Assembly (NCBI GenBank): GCA_019408975.1
Contig: DXVA01000073.1
Span: 1 to 15,419 of the forward strand
DNA length: 15,419 nucleotides
Source of the DNA: Lentisphaeria bacterium
Lineage (GTDB): Bacteria; Verrucomicrobiota; Lentisphaeria; Victivallales; UBA1829
Direction: 5' to 3'
The position numbers and the translations under genes are program-made. How positions within the stretch are numbered: the stretch's first letter is position 1; each line of letters begins with the position of its first letter. Below are positions 1 through 7,267 of the stretch, piece by piece. The notes under the pieces were generated by a model. The model ran no database searches. It was not told where the DNA came from and saw nothing but the letters and a program-made list of their open reading frames with translations.

Positions 1-42
1 CTTTTTGAAAATCTTCCAGATTCATATTGGCAACATACAAAA

Positions 43-77
43 AAAACGGGCGCTTCCGTGGTGGCTGCGCCCGTTTT
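43..77 (-). terminator. Intrinsic terminator of the TRL-like lipoprotein gene
   Basis: A perfect 11-bp inverted repeat (43-53 with 67-77, GC core CGGGCGC) encloses a 13-nt loop. On the minus strand the stem is followed by an uninterrupted run of T, giving a classic rho-independent terminator about 30 nt after the lipoprotein stop codon. The plus-strand side is less T-rich (GTTTTGC), so it should act mainly on minus-strand transcription. Confidence 0.85.
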
Positions 78-106
78 GCATTACATGAAAAAACGTTCAG
101 ACCGGA

Positions 107-430
107 TCAGTCGCCGTAAACCGTTGTCGTGTAGGTTGCATAGGTGCCGAGGAAGTTGTTGACGCTGTAACTGACCCAGGAAACTTTCGTGATGCCGCCG
201 TTTTTGCATGCCGCATTGATGGAGGCGTCGCCGCTGGCGAAACAGCCGATGATGCTGTAACACTTTGCGGTTCCGGTCTTGGAATACTGGAGCTCACTGT
301 TGCCGACTGCGCCGGGGAGAGTGACTTTCGTGTAGACGACTCCGAGCGGGAGCGGCGTGGCACAACCCGTGATCACTGCGGTTGTCAGAATTGATGCGGC
401 GAAAACAAGCGCTTTTTTCCATACTTTCAT
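107..430 (-). CDS. TRL-like family lipoprotein
   Basis: A 107-aa exported lipoprotein. The N-terminus has charged residues (MKVWKK), a hydrophobic segment to about residue 22 and a lipobox ITGC with the acylated cysteine at residue 23, so the mature protein should be membrane-anchored. The mature part resembles the TRL-like family (named for a tRNA-associated locus): an early PLGVVYT segment, a central SKTGTAKCYSIIGC stretch, the typical GDASI..A.KNGGI block and a C-terminal YTTTVYGD. The biochemical role of this family is not established. The start is supported by an AAGGAG ribosome binding site at 438-443, 7 nt upstream. The gene has its own promoter and terminator and appears monocistronic. 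Two extra cysteines near residues 57 and 63 and one near 75 could form a disulfide, but that is a guess. Confidence 0.8.
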   Translation of the reverse strand: MKVWKKALVFAASILTTAVITGCATPLPLGVVYTKVTLPGAVGNSELQYSKTGTAKCYSIIGCFASGDASINAACKNGGITKVSWVSYSVNNFLGTYATYTTTVYGD

Positions 431-467
431 AATAAGTCTCCTTATTGTTTGATTTAGATTACCTGAG

Positions 468-495
468 AATATAGCAGTTTCTTTTATGAAAGCAA
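468..495 (-). promoter_or_regulatory. Sigma70-type promoter of the TRL-like lipoprotein gene
   Basis: Read on the minus strand there is a -35 TTGCTT (490-495), a 16-nt spacer and a -10 TATATT (468-473). Transcription would begin around 461, giving a leader of about 30 nt that contains the ribosome binding site. Prediction from consensus only. Confidence 0.5.
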
Positions 496-567
496 GGATT
501 CGCGATGAAAAAAAATTCTTTTGTTGAGTTTTTTTTGGATTTTCCTCTTTCGGAGGAGCCGATGTCG

Positions 568-576
568 TGCTATATT
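568..576 (+). promoter_or_regulatory. Possible extended -10 promoter of argH
   Basis: TG-n-TATATT at 568-576 is a good extended -10 element 34 nt before the argH start. The matching -35 position (TTTCGG, 548-553) is poor. If real, transcription starts near 583 and the longer upstream reading frame from 505 cannot be used. Confidence 0.35.
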
Positions 577-609
577 TTCAATTGCAAACAATTAACGAAA
601 GGTGATGCC

Positions 610-1998
610 ATGGCTCTCTGGGGCGGAAGATTTGCACAGGACGCGGAAAAATGCGTCCGTGATTTTACGCAGTCGATTTCTTACGACAAACGCTTATATA
701 AACATGATATCGAAGGCAGCAAGGCACATGCGCTTATGCTCGGCGCCTCCGGGATTATCCCGCAGGCGTCTGCGGAAGCGATCTGCGCCAAACTTGACGA
801 AATCTGCGGGAAGATCGAAGCAGGCGACTTCAAGTATCAGGTGGAACTTGAAGATATTCATATGCATATCGAGTCCGAACTGATCAAAATGCTCGGCGAC
901 GAAGGCGCGCGTGTCCATACCGCCCGCAGCCGCAACGATCAGGTGAATCTTGACATCCGCCTTTATCTGCGCGACGAGATTCTTCACCTGGTGGACGGCA
1001 TCCGTTCCCTTCAGAAAGCGCTTGTGGCACAGGCGGATGCGAACAAACGGACCATTCTGCCCGGATTTACGCATCTTCAACATGCCCAGCCGGTGCTGTT
1101 TGCGCATCATCTGCTGGCTTATGTCGAGATGCTGGACCGTGACTGCGGACGCCTGCTTGACGCACGCAAGCGGCTGAACGTGCTTCCGCTCGGTTCCGGT
1201 GCGATTGCGGGGACGACGCTTCCCATCGACCGCGAGTTCGTTCGCAGGAAACTGAATTTCCCGTCCATGACGCGGAACAGCATGGATGCCGTCGCCTCCC
1301 GCGATTTCACGTGCGAGGTGCTGGCGGCGCTTGCGATCTTCGCCATGAATATTTCGCGTCTTTCCGAGGATATCATTCTCTGGATGTCGCAGGAATTCTC
1401 TTTCATCATGCTGTCCGACGCCTTCTGCACCGGGTCGAGCCTGATGCCGCAGAAGAAAAACCCCGATATCGCGGAGATTTCCCGCGGCAAGACCGGGCGC
1501 GTCTACGGTGCGCTGATGTCGATTCTGACGATCTGCAAGGGGCTGCCGCTGACCTACAACCGCGATTTGCAGGAGGACAAGGAGGGGCTTTTCGATGCGA
1601 TCGACACGGTCAACGCGATTCTTTCCGTCTACCCGCACATGATCGAAACAATGAAAGTGTTTCCCGGGCGCATGGCGCAGGCCGCTTCCGATCCGGGGCT
1701 CATGGCTACCGATCTTGCGGAGGAGCTTGTCCGCAAGGGTGTTCCGTTCCGCCATGCGCATCATAAGGTCGGAGCGCTGGTCCGTTTTGCCGCAGAGCAC
1801 AACAAGGCTTTGAACGAGGTGACGCTTGAAGAAATGAAGAGTGTTTTCCCCGAGGCGGATGAAGCGATGCTTCATGTCTTTTCCGCGGAGAACGCCGTCA
1901 CCGGGCGCGAAGTGTTCGGCGGGACCGGTTTTCATCAGGTGTCTTCGCAGATAGAATTCTGGAAGAAAGAGCTTGCGGAGCCGGCAAACGGAAAATAA
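610..1998 (+). CDS. argH: Argininosuccinate lyase
   Basis: Catalyses the last step of arginine biosynthesis, cleaving argininosuccinate to arginine and fumarate in the cytoplasm; the family is a homotetramer. The 462-aa length is normal for ArgH. Visible hallmarks are the N-terminal LWGGRF, the ARSRNDQV block near residue 105, THLQHAQP at 154-161 with the conserved His155, and the fumarase/ASL superfamily signature GSSLMPQKKN at 275-284, which carries the catalytic serine loop. The start at 610 is chosen because AAAGGTGAT at 598-606 is a good ribosome binding site and homologues begin just before LWGGRF. An in-frame ATG at 505, which also has AAGGA upstream, would add 35 residues with no family resemblance. 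The next gene starts 3 nt after the stop and is likely co-transcribed. No other arg gene is present here. Confidence 0.97.
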   Translation: MALWGGRFAQDAEKCVRDFTQSISYDKRLYKHDIEGSKAHALMLGASGIIPQASAEAICAKLDEICGKIEAGDFKYQVELEDIHMHIESELIKMLGDEGARVHTARSRNDQVNLDIRLYLRDEILHLVDGIRSLQKALVAQADANKRTILPGFTHLQHAQPVLFAHHLLAYVEMLDRDCGRLLDARKRLNVLPLGSGAIAGTTLPIDREFVRRKLNFPSMTRNSMDAVASRDFTCEVLAALAIFAMNISRLSEDIILWMSQEFSFIMLSDAFCTGSSLMPQKKNPDIAEISRGKTGRVYGALMSILTICKGLPLTYNRDLQEDKEGLFDAIDTVNAILSVYPHMIETMKVFPGRMAQAASDPGLMATDLAEELVRKGVPFRHAHHKVGALVRFAAEHNKALNEVTLEEMKSVFPEADEAMLHVFSAENAVTGREVFGGTGFHQVSSQIEFWKKELAEPANGK

Positions 1999-2001
1999 GA
2001 G

Positions 2002-2661
2002 ATGAATACAAGAACTTTGGTTTGCCTGACGGCGCTTTTGGTTTCCGCATTTTCCTTTGCAGGGGCGCAGGACGTTGTGAGTCTGCCGAAGGACACTCCT
2101 TATGCGGACGATGCGACGGGAGCCGTTTTTCCCGCCCGTATCGGTTCCTTTACCAAAACGAATGTCACGAAAAACCTGAATCCTTATTACGGGACGGTGA
2201 TTCGTTATGCGAATGACTATGGTTCTTCGGCGGACGTTTATATTTACGCTCTGGATTTGAAAACTGCGAAATTGAGTGCGGAACAGTGGCGGAAACATTA
2301 TGACGAGGTCAAAGGGAATATCGCGCGCCTGACCGGTAAAAGCGTTCCTCTGGGAGAGGTTGCGGTTCTTGAAGAATTCATTATGAAAGTGCCGGATGAG
2401 ATTGTGAAAAAGCAGATGCTGGCTTCCGGTCTTGCCGGCAGGCGCTGTTCTTTTTCCTTTTCGATCGGAGAGGACCCGTTTTTTTCAGAACTCGTAATTT
2501 TTCCTGTCGGTTCGAGGATTGTGAAACTCCGTGTGACGTATTCCCGTGAGATCACTTCCGAAAAGGTGAATGCCCTGAAATTTCTGGATGCGGTCTGTTG
2601 TGAATTCTTCGAGAAAGTGGAATTTGTCCCCGACAAACCGGGTTCTCGGGCTGTGGAATAG
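2002..2661 (+). CDS. Secreted protein of unknown function
   Basis: A 219-aa protein that I cannot assign to a family. It has a clear Sec signal peptide: a basic start (MNTR), a hydrophobic core to about residue 19 and a probable cleavage site after FAGA (residue 22), so it should be periplasmic or exported. No lipobox is seen. The mature part reads as a mixed alpha/beta domain with a surface-like opening (SLPKDTPYADDATGAVFP), a YDE helix near residue 94 and a hydrophobic strand ELVIFPVGSRIVKLRVTYSRE near 163-183. The Cys147 and Cys198/199 pairing is possible. The start is only 3 nt after the argH stop, with weak upstream ribosome binding (GGAAAATAAGAG), which suggests translational coupling. 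A strong terminator closes the unit. An enzymatic role is not evident, and its link to arginine synthesis is probably only positional. Confidence 0.8.
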   Translation: MNTRTLVCLTALLVSAFSFAGAQDVVSLPKDTPYADDATGAVFPARIGSFTKTNVTKNLNPYYGTVIRYANDYGSSADVYIYALDLKTAKLSAEQWRKHYDEVKGNIARLTGKSVPLGEVAVLEEFIMKVPDEIVKKQMLASGLAGRRCSFSFSIGEDPFFSELVIFPVGSRIVKLRVTYSREITSEKVNALKFLDAVCCEFFEKVEFVPDKPGSRAVE

Positions 2662-2686
2662 TTCCGGAGAGTTTCAGGTCGTCCGC

Positions 2687-2740
2687 TGCCGGAAGAACAG
2701 CCAGTGATATCCGGCTGTTCTTCCGGCATGTTTTATTTTC
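2687..2740 (+). terminator. Strong intrinsic terminator after the argH unit
   Basis: A perfect 16-bp inverted repeat (2687-2702 with 2713-2728) with a 10-nt loop is followed by a T-rich tail (TGTTTTATTTTC). The hairpin lies between two convergent genes. On the minus strand it is not followed by a T run, so it should terminate plus-strand transcription best, though the hairpin may also protect the 3' end of the minus-strand message. Confidence 0.85.
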
Positions 2741-5084
2741 AGTGCGGCTGGTTTTTCCTGCCGGTGAGCGTCAGTTTCCCGTAACTGTCCGGCTGATGAG
2801 CTGAACAGCCTTGGCGGATAACGGTTTCCGCATCTTTGTATTTTCGGCGGTCCTGGCGGTAATATCTGAGAAACGTCAGTTTGATTTCATCTTTTTCCAG
2901 ATGCAGACCAAGTTCTTTCAAAGGTAGACTGAGGAATGCACTCCAGCCGGAAGGTGTGACGGAAGTCCTGACTTGAATCTCCGCATTCCATTTTGTATCT
3001 CTCTTGACGCCTGTATTTCTGGCGTCGCGCAGGTTGCCGGCTGGATCGACTGAAAACTGGTAATAGGTTTTGGCATCGTCTTCCCCGGATTTTCCGGTGA
3101 TGAAGAGTTCGACAAGATCTCCGATGGGCCATAAATCCCTGCGGCGCTGCCGTGCAGAGTAAATTTTGCCCGGGTTGGAGTCAAAACATTGAAATCCGAC
3201 ATAAAGGTTTGTATGGTCTGCCAATACCCGGACCGTTGTACGGGTATGTGCCGGACTTTCATTGATCTGTTCAAAGTCTGTGATTGGCACGGCATTTTTC
3301 CATTCTCCTTTCCGGAACTCCGGATCGAAAACAGGTGCCTGCTTCACGAACAGTGCGGGAACAGGAAGCGGATCGCAGCGCCGTATCTGGTCTTCAAACA
3401 CGGAACGCAGACGTTCCAGCAGGACTTTGCTCCTGGGATGAAGTGTTTTTGCAGCAGCTTCTTTCAACAGGTTCCTGCATTTTTCGGTATGTCCTGGAAT
3501 CAGAACCGCGTCACGCCAGCGCTTGCCCGCATAGTCATTCCACTCCGAACGGTCCGGGGATTTCTGCCATTCCTGTTCGATCAGGGAGAAAAACTTGCCG
3601 ACAGCCTCTCCTCCTGGACCGAAAACCCTGTTGAGATACTCTCTGCGCCAGGCATCTACGCCGCGCTCCGTATCCCAGGATGCATTGATCATGACCCAGA
3701 AGGGGAAAGCGTTGATATCCCATACTTTTTCTCCGTTCGAGCGTCCTTTTGCCCCCGGAGAGATCATTTCCGAATAGGTTTTGCGGACTCCGAGAGTTTT
3801 CAGATACTGCCAGTCCGCAACGGCGATCCTGTCTTCCGGACGGGGAAATATTCCCGTCAGTCCGTAATATTCTCTCCAGTAAAACTTTTTCGTCAGTTTC
3901 AGCCACTGAAGTGTTCGTTCCAGGATTTTTTTGTTTTCCGGTGCCGTGATCGGGTATTTTGCGTTTTTATAAATCGGGGCATAGCAGATATGGATATGTT
4001 CGCTCAGAGTGCATTCCGGAGGGACTTCGGTAAAGAAATACGCCAGAGTCATTGTTTCCCAGCCATGTTTCTTATGGAGTTCATCGGCGATTCCGTTGAG
4101 CCATTGAAAGTATTGAGTGGAACGGAAAGCTTCATCTTTGGGAGTGAGATATTTTCCGTCCGCGAGACGGATCGGTTTCAGGCATTCCCTGCAGTTGCAG
4201 CAGTTCCAGTTGTCCTGTGCCATGATCCGGATGATTTTATATTGCGGGAACTGCTTCATTCTATTTTCCGCTTCATGAAGAAAGGCACGTGTCATGTCCG
4301 GATTGGTAAAACAGAGTTGGACTCCGCCCATCCTGAACTCCTTGGGCTGACGGCGGCGCCCGTCGATCAGGGGGAAATATTCGGGATGTTCTTTGAAATA
4401 TTTTCCTGGGGTGATGAATACATTGGTAATGTTGTGCCCGCCGCCGAATCCCAGAATCTGCATTCCGGTTTTCAGCAGGTAGGAGTCCGGAGCGAGAAGC
4501 CCGGATGCGGGCGTATCGCCGGGAGTGATCCAGTTTGTACAGTTTCTTACCAGAAAATCCGCTCCTGCCATTCTGGGATTCTGCTGCCAGCCGCGCAGAA
4601 TAAAGTCCGGAACCTCCCGGTAATCCGTATGCTGAAATTTCAAATCCGGCGTTTTTGTGAAAATTGTGCCGATTTCCGGGTCCGGATGTGCCCAGATGAT
4701 ATCGGTGTTCCGGTATAACAGTTTATACACGCCGTTCAGTACTCCTTTGGAATGATTTCCGGAAATGATGAGATTCCTGCCGCGCTGCCTGACAGCAAAA
4801 CCGTCAGTGTCGCCCAGCGCCTCGGCATCTTCCGGTTCAGGTGATGTGGATAACCGGATTTGTGCTTTTTCCCCTGATTTCTGAAGCGTGACCGGAAGCG
4901 AGGCCCCGGAAATTTCCTGAATATGATACTGCAGCTCCTGTGCGGCAAATTTCAAAACTCCGCCGGGGTCTGGAGAGACGATTGCGATTTCGGCTTTTGG
5001 AATGCCTTTTTCGGCAACGGTGAATTCTGCTTTCAGCATACCGGCGGAGACCAGCAATGCCAGGAAGACGTACATTTTTTTCAT
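2739..5084 (-). CDS. Secreted DUF4838 protein with CBM9-like C-terminus
   Basis: A 781-aa exported protein, probably acting on complex carbohydrate. A signal peptide is clear (MKKMYVFLALLVSAGMLKA, cleavage near residue 20). Residues about 25-150 resemble the alpha-glucuronidase (GH67) N-terminal domain (AAQELQYHIQEISGASLP). Residues about 155-500 match the DUF4838 pattern, including the cysteine-rich QDNWNCCNCREC at 290-301. Residues about 582-775 look like a family-9 carbohydrate-binding domain (FDPEFRKGEW...DHTNLYVGFQCFDSNP...DLVELFI). DUF4838 has a TIM-barrel-like relation to glycoside hydrolases, but its reaction is not established and I do not name a substrate. AAGGAG at 5095-5100 with 10-nt spacing supports the start. 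It is the last gene of a regulator-pseudopilin-hydrolase series, after a structured 170-nt spacer. Confidence 0.88.
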   Translation of the reverse strand: MKKMYVFLALLVSAGMLKAEFTVAEKGIPKAEIAIVSPDPGGVLKFAAQELQYHIQEISGASLPVTLQKSGEKAQIRLSTSPEPEDAEALGDTDGFAVRQRGRNLIISGNHSKGVLNGVYKLLYRNTDIIWAHPDPEIGTIFTKTPDLKFQHTDYREVPDFILRGWQQNPRMAGADFLVRNCTNWITPGDTPASGLLAPDSYLLKTGMQILGFGGGHNITNVFITPGKYFKEHPEYFPLIDGRRRQPKEFRMGGVQLCFTNPDMTRAFLHEAENRMKQFPQYKIIRIMAQDNWNCCNCRECLKPIRLADGKYLTPKDEAFRSTQYFQWLNGIADELHKKHGWETMTLAYFFTEVPPECTLSEHIHICYAPIYKNAKYPITAPENKKILERTLQWLKLTKKFYWREYYGLTGIFPRPEDRIAVADWQYLKTLGVRKTYSEMISPGAKGRSNGEKVWDINAFPFWVMINASWDTERGVDAWRREYLNRVFGPGGEAVGKFFSLIEQEWQKSPDRSEWNDYAGKRWRDAVLIPGHTEKCRNLLKEAAAKTLHPRSKVLLERLRSVFEDQIRRCDPLPVPALFVKQAPVFDPEFRKGEWKNAVPITDFEQINESPAHTRTTVRVLADHTNLYVGFQCFDSNPGKIYSARQRRRDLWPIGDLVELFITGKSGEDDAKTYYQFSVDPAGNLRDARNTGVKRDTKWNAEIQVRTSVTPSGWSAFLSLPLKELGLHLEKDEIKLTFLRYYRQDRRKYKDAETVIRQGCSAHQPDSYGKLTLTGRKNQPH

Positions 5085-5129
5085 AGTTTTTATTCTCCTT
5101 GTTTTATTAAAAAAATTGGTTTCATAGTG

Positions 5130-5249
5130 CGATGCTCTGCATCGTAAAAATGCTTCGTGCAGAACTTTCAGTCCTCCTGCTTCAGTCCAGCTGAATAAGC
5201 TGGACGCCGCAGGCGAAATCCCAATACCGCGTATGCTTGCATCGCGGTA
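5130..5249 (-). other. Hairpin-rich spacer between pseudopilin and DUF4838 genes
   Basis: Three separate inverted repeats fill the spacer. Reading the minus-strand RNA in order: a stem of TACCGCG-ATGC with its complement and one bulged base (5225-5249); a nested hairpin with an outer CCTGC/GCAGG pair (5176-5180 with 5209-5213) around an inner 7-bp GTCCAGC/GCTGGAC stem (5185-5205); and a tight CGATGC-3 nt-GCATCG stem (5130-5144). None is followed by a convincing T run on the minus strand, so simple termination is unlikely. It may be a processing or stabilising element or a dispersed repeat. Confidence 0.6.
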
Positions 5250-5254
5250 GTTTA

Positions 5255-6103
5255 TTATGGGGCCGGGTTCGTGAAAGTTACAGGCGGATGTGCCGCCGTT
5301 GCATTCCAGACAGTGGGCAGGTATTCCCCGGAACTGTCTTCCAGCGTCACCGTGTTTTCAATTGCGGCATGTCCGTCTGCATAAAGCCGTCCGGCTCCAT
5401 TGGGATGAGCTCGCAGTGCTCCTATGCTGCAGTTGCGCTGTTTCCGGAAAGTGCCCAGCGGATAGTCGCTTTTTCCATAAATGTCTGTGCCGCCGATGAT
5501 TGCGTTGTAAGTTGGATTGATGGTGTTGAATGCGGTCCATTGGTCTATGAATAAGATTGTCCGTGACAGATTCTGGTTTTTCTGTCCCATTTTTTTCCAT
5601 AGACGCTGTTCTGTGATATCGCTGTTTTTTCCGGATGGGTTGACCAGATGCCCGATGTAACGATTGTATCCGCAGGAGAGCGGTTGGAGCAGGGTATTGT
5701 AGACGAATGTATTACGGTTGTTTGCCGGGCATTGAAAGAGTTTCATCTTGTCATAACGGCTGCTGGAGCCCTGTTTATAGAGAATCGGATACTGCGTGTA
5801 ATGCTGATAATCATACCAGTAACGGATGCCGGACGTCCCGGATTTGGTCAGCTGCTGTGTGTGAAGCATGAATGGATACAGATATTCCCTGTTGTCATTG
5901 GCATAGGAGTTCCAGACGAGGGCGAGCTGCCTCTGGTTGTTTAAGCAGGCAGCTCCCTTTGCAGCACTGCGTGCTTTTTCCAGAGCCGGCAGCATGATTC
6001 CGGCTAAGATGGCGATGATTGCTATTACGATGAGCAATTCCAGCATGGTGAATGCTCCGGTATTTTTGTGGCGGGTGTGATTGTTTGAACTGGCTGCTGA
6101 CAT
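5255..6103 (-). CDS. Prepilin-type N-terminal cleavage/methylation protein with H-X9-DG motif
   Basis: A 282-aa pseudopilin-like protein. Residues 16-41 form a type IV prepilin/type II secretion N-terminus: a hydrophilic leader, GA-FTMLELL with the conserved Glu22 at mature position +5, then a hydrophobic helix (IVIAIIAILAGIMLPAL). Prepilin peptidase would cut after Ala17; the usual -1 residue is Gly. Near the C-terminus His233, nine residues and Asp243-Gly244 form the prepilin-associated H-X9-DG motif found in Planctomycetes and Lentisphaerota. The mature globular part has paired cysteines but no catalytic signature. The start is fixed by a very strong AAAAGGAGGA site at 6108-6117, which overlaps the stop codon of the upstream regulator, so the two are likely translationally coupled. 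The probable location is the cell envelope. Whether it assembles into a fibre or serves a secretion pseudopilus cannot be read from sequence. Confidence 0.92.
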   Translation of the reverse strand: MSAASSNNHTRHKNTGAFTMLELLIVIAIIAILAGIMLPALEKARSAAKGAACLNNQRQLALVWNSYANDNREYLYPFMLHTQQLTKSGTSGIRYWYDYQHYTQYPILYKQGSSSRYDKMKLFQCPANNRNTFVYNTLLQPLSCGYNRYIGHLVNPSGKNSDITEQRLWKKMGQKNQNLSRTILFIDQWTAFNTINPTYNAIIGGTDIYGKSDYPLGTFRKQRNCSIGALRAHPNGAGRLYADGHAAIENTVTLEDSSGEYLPTVWNATAAHPPVTFTNPAP

Positions 6104-6107
6104 GGAT

Positions 6108-6117
6108 TCCTCCTTTT
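6108..6117 (-). promoter_or_regulatory. Ribosome binding site overlapping the regulator stop codon
   Basis: On the minus strand AAAAGGAGGA sits about 5 nt before the pseudopilin ATG and overlaps two bases of the TAA stop (6116-6118) of the upstream regulator. Only 12 nt separate the two genes. This ties translation of the pseudopilin to the end of the regulator message. Confidence 0.8.
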
Positions 6118-7210
6118 AAGAATTAAGAAAACGACTCCAGAGCTGCCGCTTCGGCGGGACGCGCGAGCCTATGGAGTGACCTTTTACTGTATGCGGGGAT
6201 ACCAGCCTGATGCAACCTGTATCGGCATCGTCTGCCAAACGGTTCAGCAGGTATTCGACGGCTGACTGCAAAATCTGGCGGTTGTTGAATACGACTCCGT
6301 CGAGATCGTCAAAAGAGGAATCGCGGAACACTCCGGCGATGGAAATGTCTTCCGGAATTTTGAATTGATATTCCTTCAAAAGACGTTTCAGCTGTATTGC
6401 CAGTTCATCCGGTGCGATGATTGCTTCCGGCAGTTCCGGCAGACCGGCAAAATAGCGCAGAGCGGCATAGGCGAAGAGCCTGCCGATGTTTTTGCTGTTG
6501 TGACGGTTGCAGAATTCCAATTTTGTACATGGCGTGAAGAAAAGTTCCTGCCGGAAATCACTGCCCAGGGTATTTGTAAAAGCATGATGAATGCGTTCCA
6601 GGTAAAACATATATTCAGGGATTCTCCTGAATTCGACAAATCCGATTCTTCTGTGTCCCAGACTGTGAAGTTTCAATAACAGATGCCTGTATGCTGCGGC
6701 ATGATTGGAGGTTATTGCACTTACGCCGCTGACAGGCGGAAAACAGTCGGTGGTAATGAACGGAATGCCCTCTCTTTGAAGAAAAGTCAACTGTTCCAGG
6801 CGCAGGGAAGACATTCTGAAAACAAAGCCGTCTACAGGAAAGTTCAGCAGAATGCGCGGATTTTCACGGAACAGCGCCTGGTCAAATGAAATATGCATAT
6901 AATGATAATTCCATTTCTTCAGCAGTGACAGAGTTTCCGGATAATGGGTTGCCAGCGGATGCCCGCCGCCGACAATCCCGATAGTCCGGTAATTGCGTTT
7001 TGTTTTGGAGAGGACATAAGTGCCGCCGCGGTTGCGGATTGAGACGATTCCACGTTCTTCCAGCAATCGCAGCGCTTTGGTAAGTGTCACATGGTGGCAT
7101 CCCAGTTCCCTGCAGAATTTGCGTATTCCCGGCAGGCGTCCGGTAAGCTTTTGTTCCCTGATATATTTTTCTATGTCGAGACTCAATTGTCTGTAAATTG
7201 TTTCATTCAT
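6116..7210 (-). CDS. GntR-type winged-helix regulator with LacI-type sugar-binding domain
   Basis: A 364-aa transcription regulator. Residues 1-68 form a GntR-like winged helix (LPGIRKFCRELGCHHVTLTKALRLLEERGIV, then the wing RNRGGTYV). Residues from about 74 to the end look like the periplasmic-binding-protein fold used by LacI/GalR regulators: a first strand TIGIVGGG, LGHRRIGFVEF near 228-238 and PEDISIAGVFRDSSFDDL near 306-323. This layout usually senses a sugar and controls adjacent catabolic genes. The ligand cannot be named. The start at 7210 is chosen because a strong promoter lies at 7238-7267, so the longer frame from 7333 would begin upstream of its own promoter, and because homologues begin just before the winged helix. 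Ribosome binding is weak (CGGGG). It leads the pseudopilin and DUF4838 genes and probably regulates itself and them. Confidence 0.9.
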   Translation of the reverse strand: MNETIYRQLSLDIEKYIREQKLTGRLPGIRKFCRELGCHHVTLTKALRLLEERGIVSIRNRGGTYVLSKTKRNYRTIGIVGGGHPLATHYPETLSLLKKWNYHYMHISFDQALFRENPRILLNFPVDGFVFRMSSLRLEQLTFLQREGIPFITTDCFPPVSGVSAITSNHAAAYRHLLLKLHSLGHRRIGFVEFRRIPEYMFYLERIHHAFTNTLGSDFRQELFFTPCTKLEFCNRHNSKNIGRLFAYAALRYFAGLPELPEAIIAPDELAIQLKRLLKEYQFKIPEDISIAGVFRDSSFDDLDGVVFNNRQILQSAVEYLLNRLADDADTGCIRLVSPHTVKGHSIGSRVPPKRQLWSRFLNS

Positions 7211-7237
7211 GAAAACCCCGTGCTGTTTCTTTCTATC

Positions 7238-7267
7238 AGTATATGAACTGTCACATACCACTGTCAA
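7238..7267 (-). promoter_or_regulatory. Strong sigma70 promoter with repeated operator-like heptamer
   Basis: On the minus strand: a consensus -35 TTGACA (7262-7267), an 18-nt spacer and -10 TATACT (7238-7243), with a predicted start near 7231 and a leader of about 20 nt to the regulator ATG. The plus-strand heptamer ACTGTCA occurs twice, at 7247-7253 and 7260-7266, with a 13-bp period. One copy overlaps the -35 and the other lies in the spacer, a position where bound protein would block RNA polymerase. Confidence 0.75.

Noticed and set aside
505..609. A 35-residue N-terminal extension of argH from an upstream ATG
   Set aside because: It has AAGGA upstream, but the added residues show no family resemblance, ArgH normally starts just before LWGGRF, and a better ribosome binding site and a possible -10 element lie between the two starts.
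694..2298. A 534-aa open frame on the minus strand opposite argH
   Set aside because: It lies fully antisense to a clearly conserved gene, is rich in Arg and His as expected of a mirror frame, and shows no motif.
3189..4718. A 509-aa open frame on the plus strand opposite the DUF4838 gene
   Set aside because: It is antisense to a signal-peptide-bearing conserved protein, and the translated sequence shows no domain or signal.
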